DNA from: Candidatus Aenigmatarchaeota archaeon
Lineage (GTDB): Archaea > Aenigmatarchaeota > Aenigmatarchaeia > QMZP01 > JAFGSV01
DNA length: 40,838 bases
Direction: 5' to 3'
Assembly (NCBI GenBank): GCA_016934325.1
Contig: JAFGSV010000030.1
Coordinates: 1-40,838 of the forward strand
This document shows, piece by piece, positions 25,062-32,450 of this stretch. Both the position numbers and the translations under genes were made by a program. Each line of letters starts with the position of its first letter. Position 1 is the first letter of the stretch. Below the pieces are notes generated by a model. The model saw only the letters and a list, made by a program, of their open reading frames with translations. It ran no database searches and was not told the DNA's origin.

Positions 25062-25428
25062 GGGAATGCGTTTCCACGACATAAAGGGCATCGGGGTGGA
25101 TTGCGTCGACATATCGAGGTTCGAGGACCTCAAGCCGCATTTCCTCAGGAAGGTCTACACTAAGAAGGAGATCAGATACTGCAGGTCGAAGCCCGTCCAG
25201 GCACAGCACTTCGCCGGAAGGTTCGCCGGGAAGGAATCGGTAATCAAGGCGTTCGACCGGGCCGGGAAGAGCGTAGCGATGGACAAGATCGAGATCCTGA
25301 ACACCACCTCGGGAGCGCCCGTGGTGAAGATATTGAGAGACGGGTTCGATCATTTCAGGATCTTCCTGAGCATATCGCATTCGAGAGAAGTGGCCGTCGC
25401 TTTCTGCATCGTGACATGCGAGCGTTGA
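25054..25428 (+). CDS. AcpS-type holo-ACP synthase
   Basis: 124 aa. It transfers 4'-phosphopantetheine from CoA to the ACP serine. Motifs: GIGVDCVDISRFE (Asp16 for metal), GRFAGKESVIKAF (Lys60, Glu61) and SISHSREVAVAF near the C-terminus, all as in AcpS. As last gene of the operon it gives the ACP its own activating enzyme, so the cluster is self-contained. Its 3' end is 12 bp from the convergent WbpD-like gene. Confidence 0.92.
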   Translation: MSEGMRFHDIKGIGVDCVDISRFEDLKPHFLRKVYTKKEIRYCRSKPVQAQHFAGRFAGKESVIKAFDRAGKSVAMDKIEILNTTSGAPVVKILRDGFDHFRIFLSISHSREVAVAFCIVTCER

Positions 25429-25440
25429 TGCAGCGCACGA

Positions 25441-26025
25441 TCATTTCAGGACTTCGTATACCTTGGCCGGGATCCTACAGTCCTTGCCGCACGCCTTGCA
25501 TTTCAGGACGTACGCATCGCCTTTCTTGGTTCCGGCACCAAGGACCTCCCCGCAGAAGCATACGAACCCGCGAAGCTTTGCCGGGTTCCCGTAGACGAGG
25601 CCGTGGTCCGGAACGTCCGCAGTCACCACGCTGCCTCCCCCCACCATCGAATGGCTGCCGATCGTGATCCCGCATATAATCGTGGAGTTGACTCCGATTG
25701 AGGCACCTTTCTTCACCAATGTCTTCACGACTTCCCATTTCGCGCTATGCGCCCTGGGCCTCATGTCGTTTGTGAATGCCACGTGGGGCCCTATGAAGAC
25801 ATCATCCTCGATTGTCACGCCTTTGAAGATAGAGACCTTGTTCTCGATCTTGACGTTGCTCCCAACCTTGACGCCCTCACCGACATATGCGCAGTGGCCC
25901 ACGACGCAATTGCTGCCAAGGATGGCGCCCTCCCTCACATGGGCGTAGTGCCACACCTTGGTGCCGCTGCCTATCCTCGATCCCTTATCGGCCGTGGCCG
26001 TCTCGTGTACGAAAGCTCCTTTCAT
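25441..26025 (-). CDS. WbpD/WlbB-like sugar N-acetyltransferase with C-terminal zinc ribbon
   Basis: 194 aa, left-handed beta-helix with HxxA-type start [21 protein letters not shown]. Other segments: [15 protein letters not shown], the catalytic-type region [17 protein letters not shown], and [14 protein letters not shown]. In WbpD-type enzymes this transfers acetyl to the 3-amino group of UDP-GlcNAc(3N)A. The C-terminus has CFCG...CKACG, a four-Cys ribbon seen in some members. It is the last gene of a three-gene set with the aminotransferase and dehydrogenase, 17 bp after the latter. Confidence 0.88.
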   Translation of the reverse strand: MKGAFVHETATADKGSRIGSGTKVWHYAHVREGAILGSNCVVGHCAYVGEGVKVGSNVKIENKVSIFKGVTIEDDVFIGPHVAFTNDMRPRAHSAKWEVVKTLVKKGASIGVNSTIICGITIGSHSMVGGGSVVTADVPDHGLVYGNPAKLRGFVCFCGEVLGAGTKKGDAYVLKCKACGKDCRIPAKVYEVLK

Positions 26026-26042
26026 GTTTCACACGCTCCGCT

Positions 26043-27005
26043 TCATATGCACTTCATGATATCGGTGGCGATCCTGAGGACGTTCAGGCCCTCGGCGCCG
26101 CTCACGAGGGGCTCCCTGTCGTTCTTAACGGAATCGATGAAGTCCTCGAGCTCGAGCTTGAGGGGCTCCTGCTTCCTGACCCTGATCAGCCTCTTCCTGG
26201 GCTCCCCGAACCTGACCACGAAATCCCCGAACTTGTCGAAGGTCTTCCTGTAGTTGCTCTCGTGCATCTCGAGGTCCTGTGTTATGTAATTGAGCTCGGC
26301 ATAGCCTTTGGTGCCCGTGACGTTGAGCACCCTTATCTTGACGGGGGTGATCCAGTTGACCTCTATGAGCCCGTTGGTGCCGTTGTACTTCATGAATATG
26401 TCGGCATAGTCCTCCCTGTCATTCACAAGCGCCTTGCCTGCCGACGCGCTTATCTTCACGGGATCCTTTCCGAGCAGGTAGTTGAAGACGTCAATGTCGT
26501 GGACGGCGATGTCTATGATGACGTTGGCGTCCTTTATCCTCGGCGGGAACAGCCCGACCCTCCTGGCCAGGATGGAAGTGATCTCCCCCAGCTTCCCGGC
26601 GTCGATCAGCTCCTTAAGGCGCTGGACAGCCGGATTGAACCTCTCTATGTGGCCGACGGCGAGCTTCAAGCCCTTCTTCCTGGCGAGGCGGACGATCTCC
26701 TCCGCGTGCCTGATGTTCTTCGTTATGGGCTTCTCGATGAGGAGGTTCACGCCCCTTTCAATCACGTCCTTTGCGACCGTGTAATGCAGCGACGTCGGGA
26801 CGCACACGGAGACAGCATCGGGCCTTTCCTTTTCAAGGAACTCCCTGTGGTCCTTGTAGTGCCGGCAGCCGCACCTCTTTGCGACCTCCCTTCCCGTGTG
26901 CTCGTCGGGGTCCGCGATGCCGACCAGGTTCACGCCAGGCATCTCGGAGTAGATGCGCGCGTGGTTCTTGCCCATGCTCCCTGCACCTATGACGCCGACT
27001 TTCAT
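26043..27005 (-). CDS. WlbA/WbpB-like UDP-GlcNAcA 3-dehydrogenase (Gfo/Idh/MocA family)
   Basis: About 320 aa. N-terminal Rossmann fold with VGVIGAGSMGKNHARIY, the family EKP motif in LLIEKPITKN, and the C-terminal-domain segment AVGHIERFNPAVQRLKELI. It would oxidise the 3-position of UDP-N-acetylglucosaminuronic acid before transamination. The ATG at 27005 is chosen because AGGTGA, which contains the stop of the upstream aminotransferase, lies 5 nt before it; an in-frame ATG lies three codons earlier. Its intact motifs contrast with the degenerate paralogue at 17695-18573. Confidence 0.88.
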   Translation of the reverse strand: MKVGVIGAGSMGKNHARIYSEMPGVNLVGIADPDEHTGREVAKRCGCRHYKDHREFLEKERPDAVSVCVPTSLHYTVAKDVIERGVNLLIEKPITKNIRHAEEIVRLARKKGLKLAVGHIERFNPAVQRLKELIDAGKLGEITSILARRVGLFPPRIKDANVIIDIAVHDIDVFNYLLGKDPVKISASAGKALVNDREDYADIFMKYNGTNGLIEVNWITPVKIRVLNVTGTKGYAELNYITQDLEMHESNYRKTFDKFGDFVVRFGEPRKRLIRVRKQEPLKLELEDFIDSVKNDREPLVSGAEGLNVLRIATDIMKCI

Positions 27006-27010
27006 GCAAA

Positions 27011-28096
27011 TCACCTGAACTTCTCCATCACTTCAACGACCCTTTTCAGTTCGGCTTTTTTAAGCTTGGGGTGAACGGGCAGGGAGATCACCTGCTCCGA
27101 TAGCGATTCGGCCACCGGGCAGATCCCCTTTTCATAACCAAGCGACCTGTATGCGGGCTGCAGGTGAACAGGCGTTGGATAATATATCCTCGCGCCGACG
27201 CCGCTCGAGTTCAGGTGCTCAAACAGGTCGTCCCTGATCCCCGCCTGGACCTTCACGGTGAACTGGTGCCACACGTGCTTGACGCCCTTGCTGACATAGG
27301 GGACCTCCACCCAGTCGAGCTTCCCCAGCCGCTTGCTCAGGAAGCGCGCATTCCTCTCCCTCTGCGAATTCAACTTGGCGAGCCTGCCGAGCTGGACGAG
27401 CCCGATGGCGCCCTGCATGTCCATCATCCTGTAGTTGTAGCCTATCATGACGTGGTCGTACCGGCCCAGCTGGCCCTGGTTCACGATGACCTTCGCCTTC
27501 TGGGCCGCTGCCTCGTTGTCCGTCAGTATCATTCCCCCTTCCCCCGTGACCATGTTCTTGGTCGCATAGAAGGAGAAGGTGGACAGGTCCCCCAGGGAGC
27601 CCACGCGCTTCCCCTTGTATTCGGCGCCGTGCGCCTGGGCGCAGTCCTCGATGAGCAGCAGGTCGTTCTCCTTGCAGATCTTCTGCATCGCTGCCATGTC
27701 GCATGGCTGCCCGTACAGGTGAACGACCAAGACAGCCCTGGTCTTCCCGGTTATCTTGGATTCTATCTTGACAGGGTCAATGTTGAAGGTCCTCTGGTCT
27801 ATGTCCGCGAAGACCGGCACCGCCCTGTTATATAGTATGCTATTGCCGGTGGCTATGAACGTGAAAGGGGTCGTTATGACCTCGTCCCCATCCTTTATCC
27901 CCACGGCCTCAAGGCCGACCTGCAGCGCGGCCGTTCCCGAGGAGCACGCTACCCCATGCTTGGTGCCTATGAAAGAAGAGAACCTTTTCTCGAACTCCTG
28001 CACGCTCTTGCCCTGCGTGAGGTTGCCGGACCTGAGCACCCTGACGGCCGCCCTGATTTCCTCGGAGCCCAAGGCCGGACTGGCTATCGGTATCAT
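27011..28096 (-). CDS. WbpE-like sugar aminotransferase (DegT/DnrJ/EryC1 family)
   Basis: 361 aa, PLP-dependent. The PLP Lys is in FSFYATKNMVTGEGG (Lys180); VACSSGTAALQVGLEA (49-64) and EDCAQAHGAEYKGKRVG (150-166) are typical family segments. In the WbpB-WbpE-WbpD pathway it aminates the 3-keto sugar. It heads the operon. A TATA-like CATTTAAAAA box on the opposite strand sense (28119-28128) is about 28 bp from the ATG, fitting a leaderless transcript. This diacetamido-uronic acid occurs in known archaeal N-glycans. Confidence 0.93.
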   Translation of the reverse strand: MIPIASPALGSEEIRAAVRVLRSGNLTQGKSVQEFEKRFSSFIGTKHGVACSSGTAALQVGLEAVGIKDGDEVITTPFTFIATGNSILYNRAVPVFADIDQRTFNIDPVKIESKITGKTRAVLVVHLYGQPCDMAAMQKICKENDLLLIEDCAQAHGAEYKGKRVGSLGDLSTFSFYATKNMVTGEGGMILTDNEAAAQKAKVIVNQGQLGRYDHVMIGYNYRMMDMQGAIGLVQLGRLAKLNSQRERNARFLSKRLGKLDWVEVPYVSKGVKHVWHQFTVKVQAGIRDDLFEHLNSSGVGARIYYPTPVHLQPAYRSLGYEKGICPVAESLSEQVISLPVHPKLKKAELKRVVEVMEKFR

Positions 28097-28118
28097 AGTT
28101 GTAATCTTATTGCAGATA

Positions 28119-28128
28119 CATTTAAAAA
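28119..28128 (-). promoter_or_regulatory. TATA-like box for the WbpE-like operon
   Basis: On the minus strand this reads TTTTTAAATG, centred about 28 bp upstream of the ATG at 28096. Confidence 0.5.
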
Positions 28129-28174
28129 GACATAACGATGAGAAGCGACCATATAGGAAGAAGGGGCATTGCCC

Positions 28175-28381
28175 TCATTTCTTCTTCTTTTCAAGCTTCT
28201 TAACCTCTTTCTCGAGCTCTCGCTCCTCGAGCTCGAAATTCTTCTCGACCCTCTCCAGCCTCTTCTCTATCTTCTTCAGCTTGAATATCTCGAATGCCAG
28301 GTAGAGGATGCACAGGACGATGATGCCGCTGAAGACCGTCAGCACCTCGGCAATCGAAACCTCGAGGCCAAACAACCACAT
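28175..28381 (-). CDS. Small single-pass membrane protein with coiled coil
   Basis: 68 aa. One N-terminal transmembrane segment (about 9-32, VSIAEVLTVFSGIIVLCILYL) is followed by a charged heptad-like coil rich in Lys and Glu (FKLKKIEKRLERVEKN to the C-terminal Lys run). No family recognised. It starts one base after the stop of the upstream membrane protein, and a strong AAGGAGG site lies within that gene's last codons, so the two are clearly co-expressed and may form a complex. Confidence 0.75.
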   Translation of the reverse strand: MWLFGLEVSIAEVLTVFSGIIVLCILYLAFEIFKLKKIEKRLERVEKNFELEERELEKEVKKLEKKKK

Positions 28382-28382
28382 T

Positions 28383-28949
28383 TCATTCCCTCCTTAGGAG
28401 ATATACACTATATACCAATATTAGTATATAAACCACGAATATGACGTTCAGGAAGCCTCCCGGGCCCTCCATGTGCACGGTCGCCTCGTCGTGCAGGACT
28501 ATCCCTCCCCCGGCCGCCCTGCCCGTGATCGTGTAGTCCCCGCTCAGTATGTCCATGGGGACCTCGAACTCGATTATCCTGAAGGCCGTCTTCTCGTCGC
28601 CGAAGTACTTGATGCTCTCGTCGTACAGGATTTGCGCCGTCTGCATGGTGTTCGGGTTCACGATCACTTCCTTGGGTATCCTGGTGTACATCATCCCCCC
28701 ATCCACGAGCTTCCCGCTCGGGCTCAGTATCTCGACCTCTATGTCGGCGGTGCCCATCTTCCCGTACGTGTCAAGCCTCAGCACCACGAACCCCTCTTCG
28801 CCGGCCAGGTAGTAGAACTTGTTGGTAATCACCTCGAGGCTGGGCTCGCCGCCTTCCGGTGCCGTGATGGCGTCCTCGGCCAAGGCGCCGCGTGCTAATG
28901 GCGATGAGGCCACCAGAACGATAAATAGCAGCGTCCATTGCATCCTCAT
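28383..28949 (-). CDS. Secreted, membrane-anchored beta-sandwich protein
   Basis: About 188 aa. A signal peptide (MRMQWTLLFIVLVASSPLA) precedes an Ig-like/macroglobulin-like extracellular region (YYLAGEEGFVVLRLDTYGK ... ADIEVEILSPSGKLV ... GDYTITGRA). It ends with a C-terminal transmembrane segment (VIFVVYILILVYSVYLL) and a short basic tail. Such beta-sandwich domains often mediate contacts at the cell surface. Function unknown. ATG 28949 is chosen over the frame's earlier ATG because a minus-strand TATA-like CAATAAATTG (28971-28980) is centred 26 bp from it. Confidence 0.75.
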   Translation of the reverse strand: MRMQWTLLFIVLVASSPLARGALAEDAITAPEGGEPSLEVITNKFYYLAGEEGFVVLRLDTYGKMGTADIEVEILSPSGKLVDGGMMYTRIPKEVIVNPNTMQTAQILYDESIKYFGDEKTAFRIIEFEVPMDILSGDYTITGRAAGGGIVLHDEATVHMEGPGGFLNVIFVVYILILVYSVYLLRRE

Positions 28950-29011
28950 AACATAATTTACGCCAAGCGGCAATTTATTGTTTTCAGACAATTTCCAGGG
29001 GAATCCAAATT

Positions 29012-29038
29012 AAAGTCAATCGTCGAACTGAAAGTCAA
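29012..29038 (+). repeat. Direct repeat AAAGTCAA upstream of the HMG-CoA synthase TATA box
   Basis: AAAGTCAA occurs at 29012-29019 and 29031-29038, 19 bp apart start to start, with the second copy ending 2 bp before the TATA-like TTTAAATA (29041-29048). The placement suggests a regulator-binding site for the mevalonate operon. Confidence 0.35.
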
Positions 29039-29040
29039 CA

Positions 29041-29048
29041 TTTAAATA
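29041..29048 (+). promoter_or_regulatory. TATA-like box for the mevalonate-entry operon
   Basis: TTTAAATA lies 37-44 bp before the ATG at 29085. A transcript starting about 29070 would have a short leader containing AGGT just before the ATG. Confidence 0.45.
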
Positions 29049-29084
29049 GATTGCGGTGCTCCTTAATAGAAACAGGTAAAACTT

Positions 29085-30128
29085 ATGGCCGTTGGCATCG
29101 TGGGTTACGGGGCCTACATCCCCAGGTGGAGGATAAAGTCCTCATCGATAGCCGAAGTCTGGGGATCTGACCAGGGGAGGACCAACTCTCTCGTGGACGA
29201 GAAGGCGGTGAGCAGCCTCGACGAGGACGCTGCGACGATGGCAGTCGAGGCAGGGAAGAGCGCGCTGCTGAGGGCGGGCATAAACCCCAAGGACATAGGG
29301 GCCCTTTACGTTGGTTCCGAATCCCATCCCTACGTCGTGAAGTCGACCTCGTCCATAGTCGCCGAGGCCCTTGACGCGACCCCCGACCTGACCGCCGCGG
29401 ACCTCGAGTTCGCGTGCAAGGCGGGGACGGCCGGCATGCAGATGGCCATGGGCCTCATCGAGTCCGGCAGGATCAAGTACGGCATGGCCATCGGTTCCGA
29501 CACCGCCCAGGGAAGGCCGGGAGACGAGCTGGAATACACGGCCGCTTCCGGGGCAGCTTCTTACATTCTGGGAAGCAGGGGCCTGATCGCCAAGATCAAC
29601 GACACGTGCTCGTACACCACCGACACCCCCGATTTCTGGAGAAGGGAGGGCGAGGAGTTCCCGAGGCACGGGGGAAGGTTCACGGGCGAGCCGGCCTACT
29701 TCACCCATGTGCTGGCGGCGACCAGGGCTTTGCTCGAGAAGACGGGGACCACGGTCGAAGATTATGACTATTTCGTATTCCACCAGCCCAACGCGAAGTT
29801 CCCGCTGAAGGCGGCGAAGACGCTGGGGATACCGGCCGGGAAGATCATGCAGGGTCTGCTGGTCTCCCAGATCGGTAACACGTACTCCGCTGCGAGCCTT
29901 CTCGGCCTGGCGGCGGTGCTGGACGTCGCGAGGCCCGGGGAGAACATACTGCTTACGTCGTTCGGGTCGGGCGCGGGCTCCGATTCGTTCTCCATCACGG
30001 CCACCGATCTCATAACCAAGAAGAGGCGCTTGGCGCCCTTCGTCAAGAACATGATAGCGGTGAAGGAATACATAGGCTATGCCCATTATATCAAGTTCAG
30101 AAGGAAGCTGAAGGGGGCCATGAGATGA
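29085..30128 (+). CDS. Hydroxymethylglutaryl-CoA synthase (archaeal type)
   Basis: 347 aa, the usual archaeal length. It condenses acetoacetyl-CoA with acetyl-CoA to HMG-CoA for the mevalonate pathway that makes archaeal isoprenoid lipids. The N-terminus VGIVGYGAYIPRWRI is typical. The catalytic Cys111 is in DLEFACKAGTAGMQ and the conserved His in YFVFHQPNAKFP; SFGSGAGSDSF is near the C-terminus. The stop overlaps the thiolase start as ATGA, part of the conserved HMGCS-thiolase-DUF35 operon. Confidence 0.97.
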   Translation: MAVGIVGYGAYIPRWRIKSSSIAEVWGSDQGRTNSLVDEKAVSSLDEDAATMAVEAGKSALLRAGINPKDIGALYVGSESHPYVVKSTSSIVAEALDATPDLTAADLEFACKAGTAGMQMAMGLIESGRIKYGMAIGSDTAQGRPGDELEYTAASGAASYILGSRGLIAKINDTCSYTTDTPDFWRREGEEFPRHGGRFTGEPAYFTHVLAATRALLEKTGTTVEDYDYFVFHQPNAKFPLKAAKTLGIPAGKIMQGLLVSQIGNTYSAASLLGLAAVLDVARPGENILLTSFGSGAGSDSFSITATDLITKKRRLAPFVKNMIAVKEYIGYAHYIKFRRKLKGAMR

Positions 30129-31309
30129 ATTCACCGAGGAGGGACGTGGCCATCATCGGGGTCGGGATAACCAAGTACGGCGAGCACTGGAACCAGGGCC
30201 TCAAGCACCTCATCACGGAGGCCGGCGTGAGGGCCATCAAGGACGCCAGGATATCCGGGAGCGACATAGAGCTCATCGTCGGCGGCTCCATGTCCAGCGG
30301 CATGTTCGTCGGCCAGGAGCACACGGGGGCATTGTTCGCCGACTACATGGGGCTGAACCCCAAGCCGGCGATCAGGACCGAGGCAGCGTGCGCAAGCTCG
30401 AGCGTCGCCCTTCGGGTGGGCTGCATGGCCATAGCGTCGGGGATGCACGACTGCGTGGCCGTGGGCGGCGCGGAGAAGATGACGGACGTCTATGGGTCGC
30501 AGGCCACCACCGCCCTGGCGGGGGCCATGGACAGGGACAACGAGGCATACTTCGGCCTGACGTTCCCGGGAGTCTACGCGATGATGGCGAAGAGGCACAT
30601 GCACCAGTACGGCACGACCAGGGAGCAGCTCTCGCTCGTCGCGATCAAGAACCACGACAACGCCATGCACAACCCGTGCGCGCAGTACCACAGGAAGATC
30701 GGGTTGGAGGACGTCTTGAAATCGCCCCTCGTGGCGGACCCCCTGAGGCTGCTTGACTGCTCACCCATAGCGGACGGGGCTGCATGCATAATAATTGTTC
30801 CCGCGGACCAGGCGAAGAAATACACGGACACGCCCATATACATAAGGGCGTCGGCGCAGTCGTCTGATACTCTTGGCCTGTACATGAGGAAGGACATCAC
30901 CACGATCAGCGCCAACATACACGCGGCGAGGCTCGCTTTCCAGATGGCGAATATGAAGCCGGCGGACATAGACCTCGCGGAGGTGCATGACTGCTTCACG
31001 ATAAACGAGATCATAAGCTGCGAGGACCTGGGCTTCTGCAAGAAGGGCGCCGGGGGAAAGACCGTCGAGGAAGGGGAGACCCAGATAGGGGGCAGGATAC
31101 CCGTCAATACCAGCGGCGGGCTGAAGGCAAAGGGGCACCCCGTAGGCGCGACTGGAGCCGGCCAGATCGTGGAGCTGGTCGAGCAGCTGAGGGGAGACGC
31201 GGGCAAGAGGCAGGTGAGCGGTGCCGAGACGGGCCTTGCTCACAACGTTGGCGGGTCAGGCAGCACGGTCGCCATACACATACTTTCCAGGAACAGGGGG
31301 AGGGCGTGA
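30125..31309 (+). CDS. Acetoacetyl-CoA thiolase (archaeal type)
   Basis: 394 aa. It condenses two acetyl-CoA to acetoacetyl-CoA. The nucleophile Cys89 is in RTEAACASSSVALRVG and the catalytic His in LKAKGHPVGATGAGQ. The C-terminal segment GLAHNVGGSGSTVAIHIL is the archaeal form, with His where bacterial enzymes often have Cys. In archaea this enzyme forms a complex with HMG-CoA synthase, bridged by a DUF35 protein, that passes on the unfavourable intermediate; all three genes are adjacent here. Confidence 0.95.
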   Translation: MNSPRRDVAIIGVGITKYGEHWNQGLKHLITEAGVRAIKDARISGSDIELIVGGSMSSGMFVGQEHTGALFADYMGLNPKPAIRTEAACASSSVALRVGCMAIASGMHDCVAVGGAEKMTDVYGSQATTALAGAMDRDNEAYFGLTFPGVYAMMAKRHMHQYGTTREQLSLVAIKNHDNAMHNPCAQYHRKIGLEDVLKSPLVADPLRLLDCSPIADGAACIIIVPADQAKKYTDTPIYIRASAQSSDTLGLYMRKDITTISANIHAARLAFQMANMKPADIDLAEVHDCFTINEIISCEDLGFCKKGAGGKTVEEGETQIGGRIPVNTSGGLKAKGHPVGATGAGQIVELVEQLRGDAGKRQVSGAETGLAHNVGGSGSTVAIHILSRNRGRA

Positions 31310-31311
31310 CG

Positions 31312-31716
31312 ATGGAAGAGAAAGCTGTGTCCTTCTACTGGAGGGGATTCAAGGAGCGGTACGGGCTCGTCGGCTCGAAGTGCGAGCTGTGCTCAAGGCA
31401 TTTCTTCCCAGGCAGGGTGATTTGCCCCGAATGCAGGAGAAAGGGGAAGATGCATGAGCACAGGTTCAGCGGGAAGGGAAAAGTATATTCGTACACCGTC
31501 ATAAGGACCCCCCCGACCGGCTTCGAGATATACATCCCCTACGTCGTCGCGATAGTGGACCTCGAGGAGGGCGCCAGGGTGGTCTCCCAGCTTGTCGACG
31601 TGAAGCCAGAGGAAGTCAGTATTGGCATGCCCGTCGAGGCGTGCTTCAGGAAGATCAGGGAGCAGAACCAATCTGGCCTCGTCCTGTACGGATTCAAGTT
31701 CAGGCCTCTGAAATAG
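31312..31716 (+). CDS. DUF35 zinc-ribbon/OB-fold protein, thiolase-HMG-CoA synthase scaffold
   Basis: About 134 aa. A zinc ribbon (CELCSRHFFPGRVICPECRRKG, about 21-42) is followed by an OB-fold (GKGKVYSYTVIRTPPTGFE...IPYVVAIVDLEEGARVVSQL). This is the DUF35 partner known to hold the archaeal thiolase and HMG-CoA synthase together. ATG 31312 is preferred: a GGGGGAGGG ribosome binding site lies 8 nt upstream. A GTG at 31306 overlaps the thiolase stop and is an alternative. Confidence 0.93.
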   Translation: MEEKAVSFYWRGFKERYGLVGSKCELCSRHFFPGRVICPECRRKGKMHEHRFSGKGKVYSYTVIRTPPTGFEIYIPYVVAIVDLEEGARVVSQLVDVKPEEVSIGMPVEACFRKIREQNQSGLVLYGFKFRPLK

Positions 31717-31782
31717 GATAGTGATTCACTTCACAATTTATGATATAATCAAGGATAAAAAAGTTACCGCTCTTCTTCTATT

Positions 31783-32406
31783 ATGCATTCAGCTTATCTA
31801 ATACGGCATGGGAATGCGAATTATTTCACCGGCAAATTAACCGATTTGGGTAGACAACAGGTTAAGTCCTTATATCGCGTATTGGATGCTAGATTGCCAG
31901 AGGGCATCACATGCTCAATGGCGATATCCGACAGCGGACGCACTACCGAAACGGGAGATATTTTATTACCATTGCTGGAAGAGAAGAGCGGAAATAAGGT
32001 TGAGGTCATCATAGAACCCCTCTTGTCCAAGACAAGATGTGAGGGAGGTGATTCAAAAATGATTTCAAATGGGAGAGAAAACATGGTCCTTATAACGAAA
32101 TACGCAGAAAGTGGTGATTATGGGTTTTTCATTGGCCATGATGGATTAATAGTTGCTACTGCAATCGCTATTGCAGATGATAAATCAATAGAATTACCAC
32201 AATATCTGAGATTAATAGAATATGAGGAATCTCATATTGAAATGGTTATGGATGATCAAAAAGTGAATCGGGAAGCAGCAATTAAAATGATGAAAGAATG
32301 GTGTATAGAGCCTGTGAATACAATCCCTAATATGGATGAAGCATCGGCGTTATTCTTCGACTTCAAAAATGGCAGATTCGAATACATCTTACCTTCGCAC
32401 GAATAA
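31783..32406 (+). CDS. Histidine phosphatase superfamily protein, lower GC than neighbours
   Basis: 207 aa. The catalytic RHG motif is at the N-terminus (AYLIRHGNANYF) with TDLGRQQ after it. A later SDSGRTTETGDI segment and FFIGHDGLIVATAIA (second His) follow the phosphoglycerate mutase-like pattern. The usual serine-containing ERxxET middle loop is not obvious. Substrate unknown. By eye GC is about 40%, with A/T-ending codons, against over 55% in genes on both sides, which suggests recent acquisition. A TATA-like GATAAAAAAG (31754-31763) lies about 25 bp before the ATG. Confidence 0.8.
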   Translation: MHSAYLIRHGNANYFTGKLTDLGRQQVKSLYRVLDARLPEGITCSMAISDSGRTTETGDILLPLLEEKSGNKVEVIIEPLLSKTRCEGGDSKMISNGRENMVLITKYAESGDYGFFIGHDGLIVATAIAIADDKSIELPQYLRLIEYEESHIEMVMDDQKVNREAAIKMMKEWCIEPVNTIPNMDEASALFFDFKNGRFEYILPSHE

Positions 32407-32450
32407 TCATGAGCCGTCAACTTTATTAGATTAAGAACCCCTAAATGAAC

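Noticed and set aside
19856-25428. Acyl operon as a luciferase (lux) or fatty-acid synthase cluster
   Set aside because: No luxA/luxB, luxD, ketosynthase or other elongation gene is present in or next to the operon.
25887-27074. 395-codon plus-strand frame opposite the WlbA/WbpB-like gene
   Set aside because: It is the complement of genes with full family motifs. Long antisense frames are expected at this GC, and its protein shows no domain and unnatural Arg/Leu/Pro/Val-rich composition.
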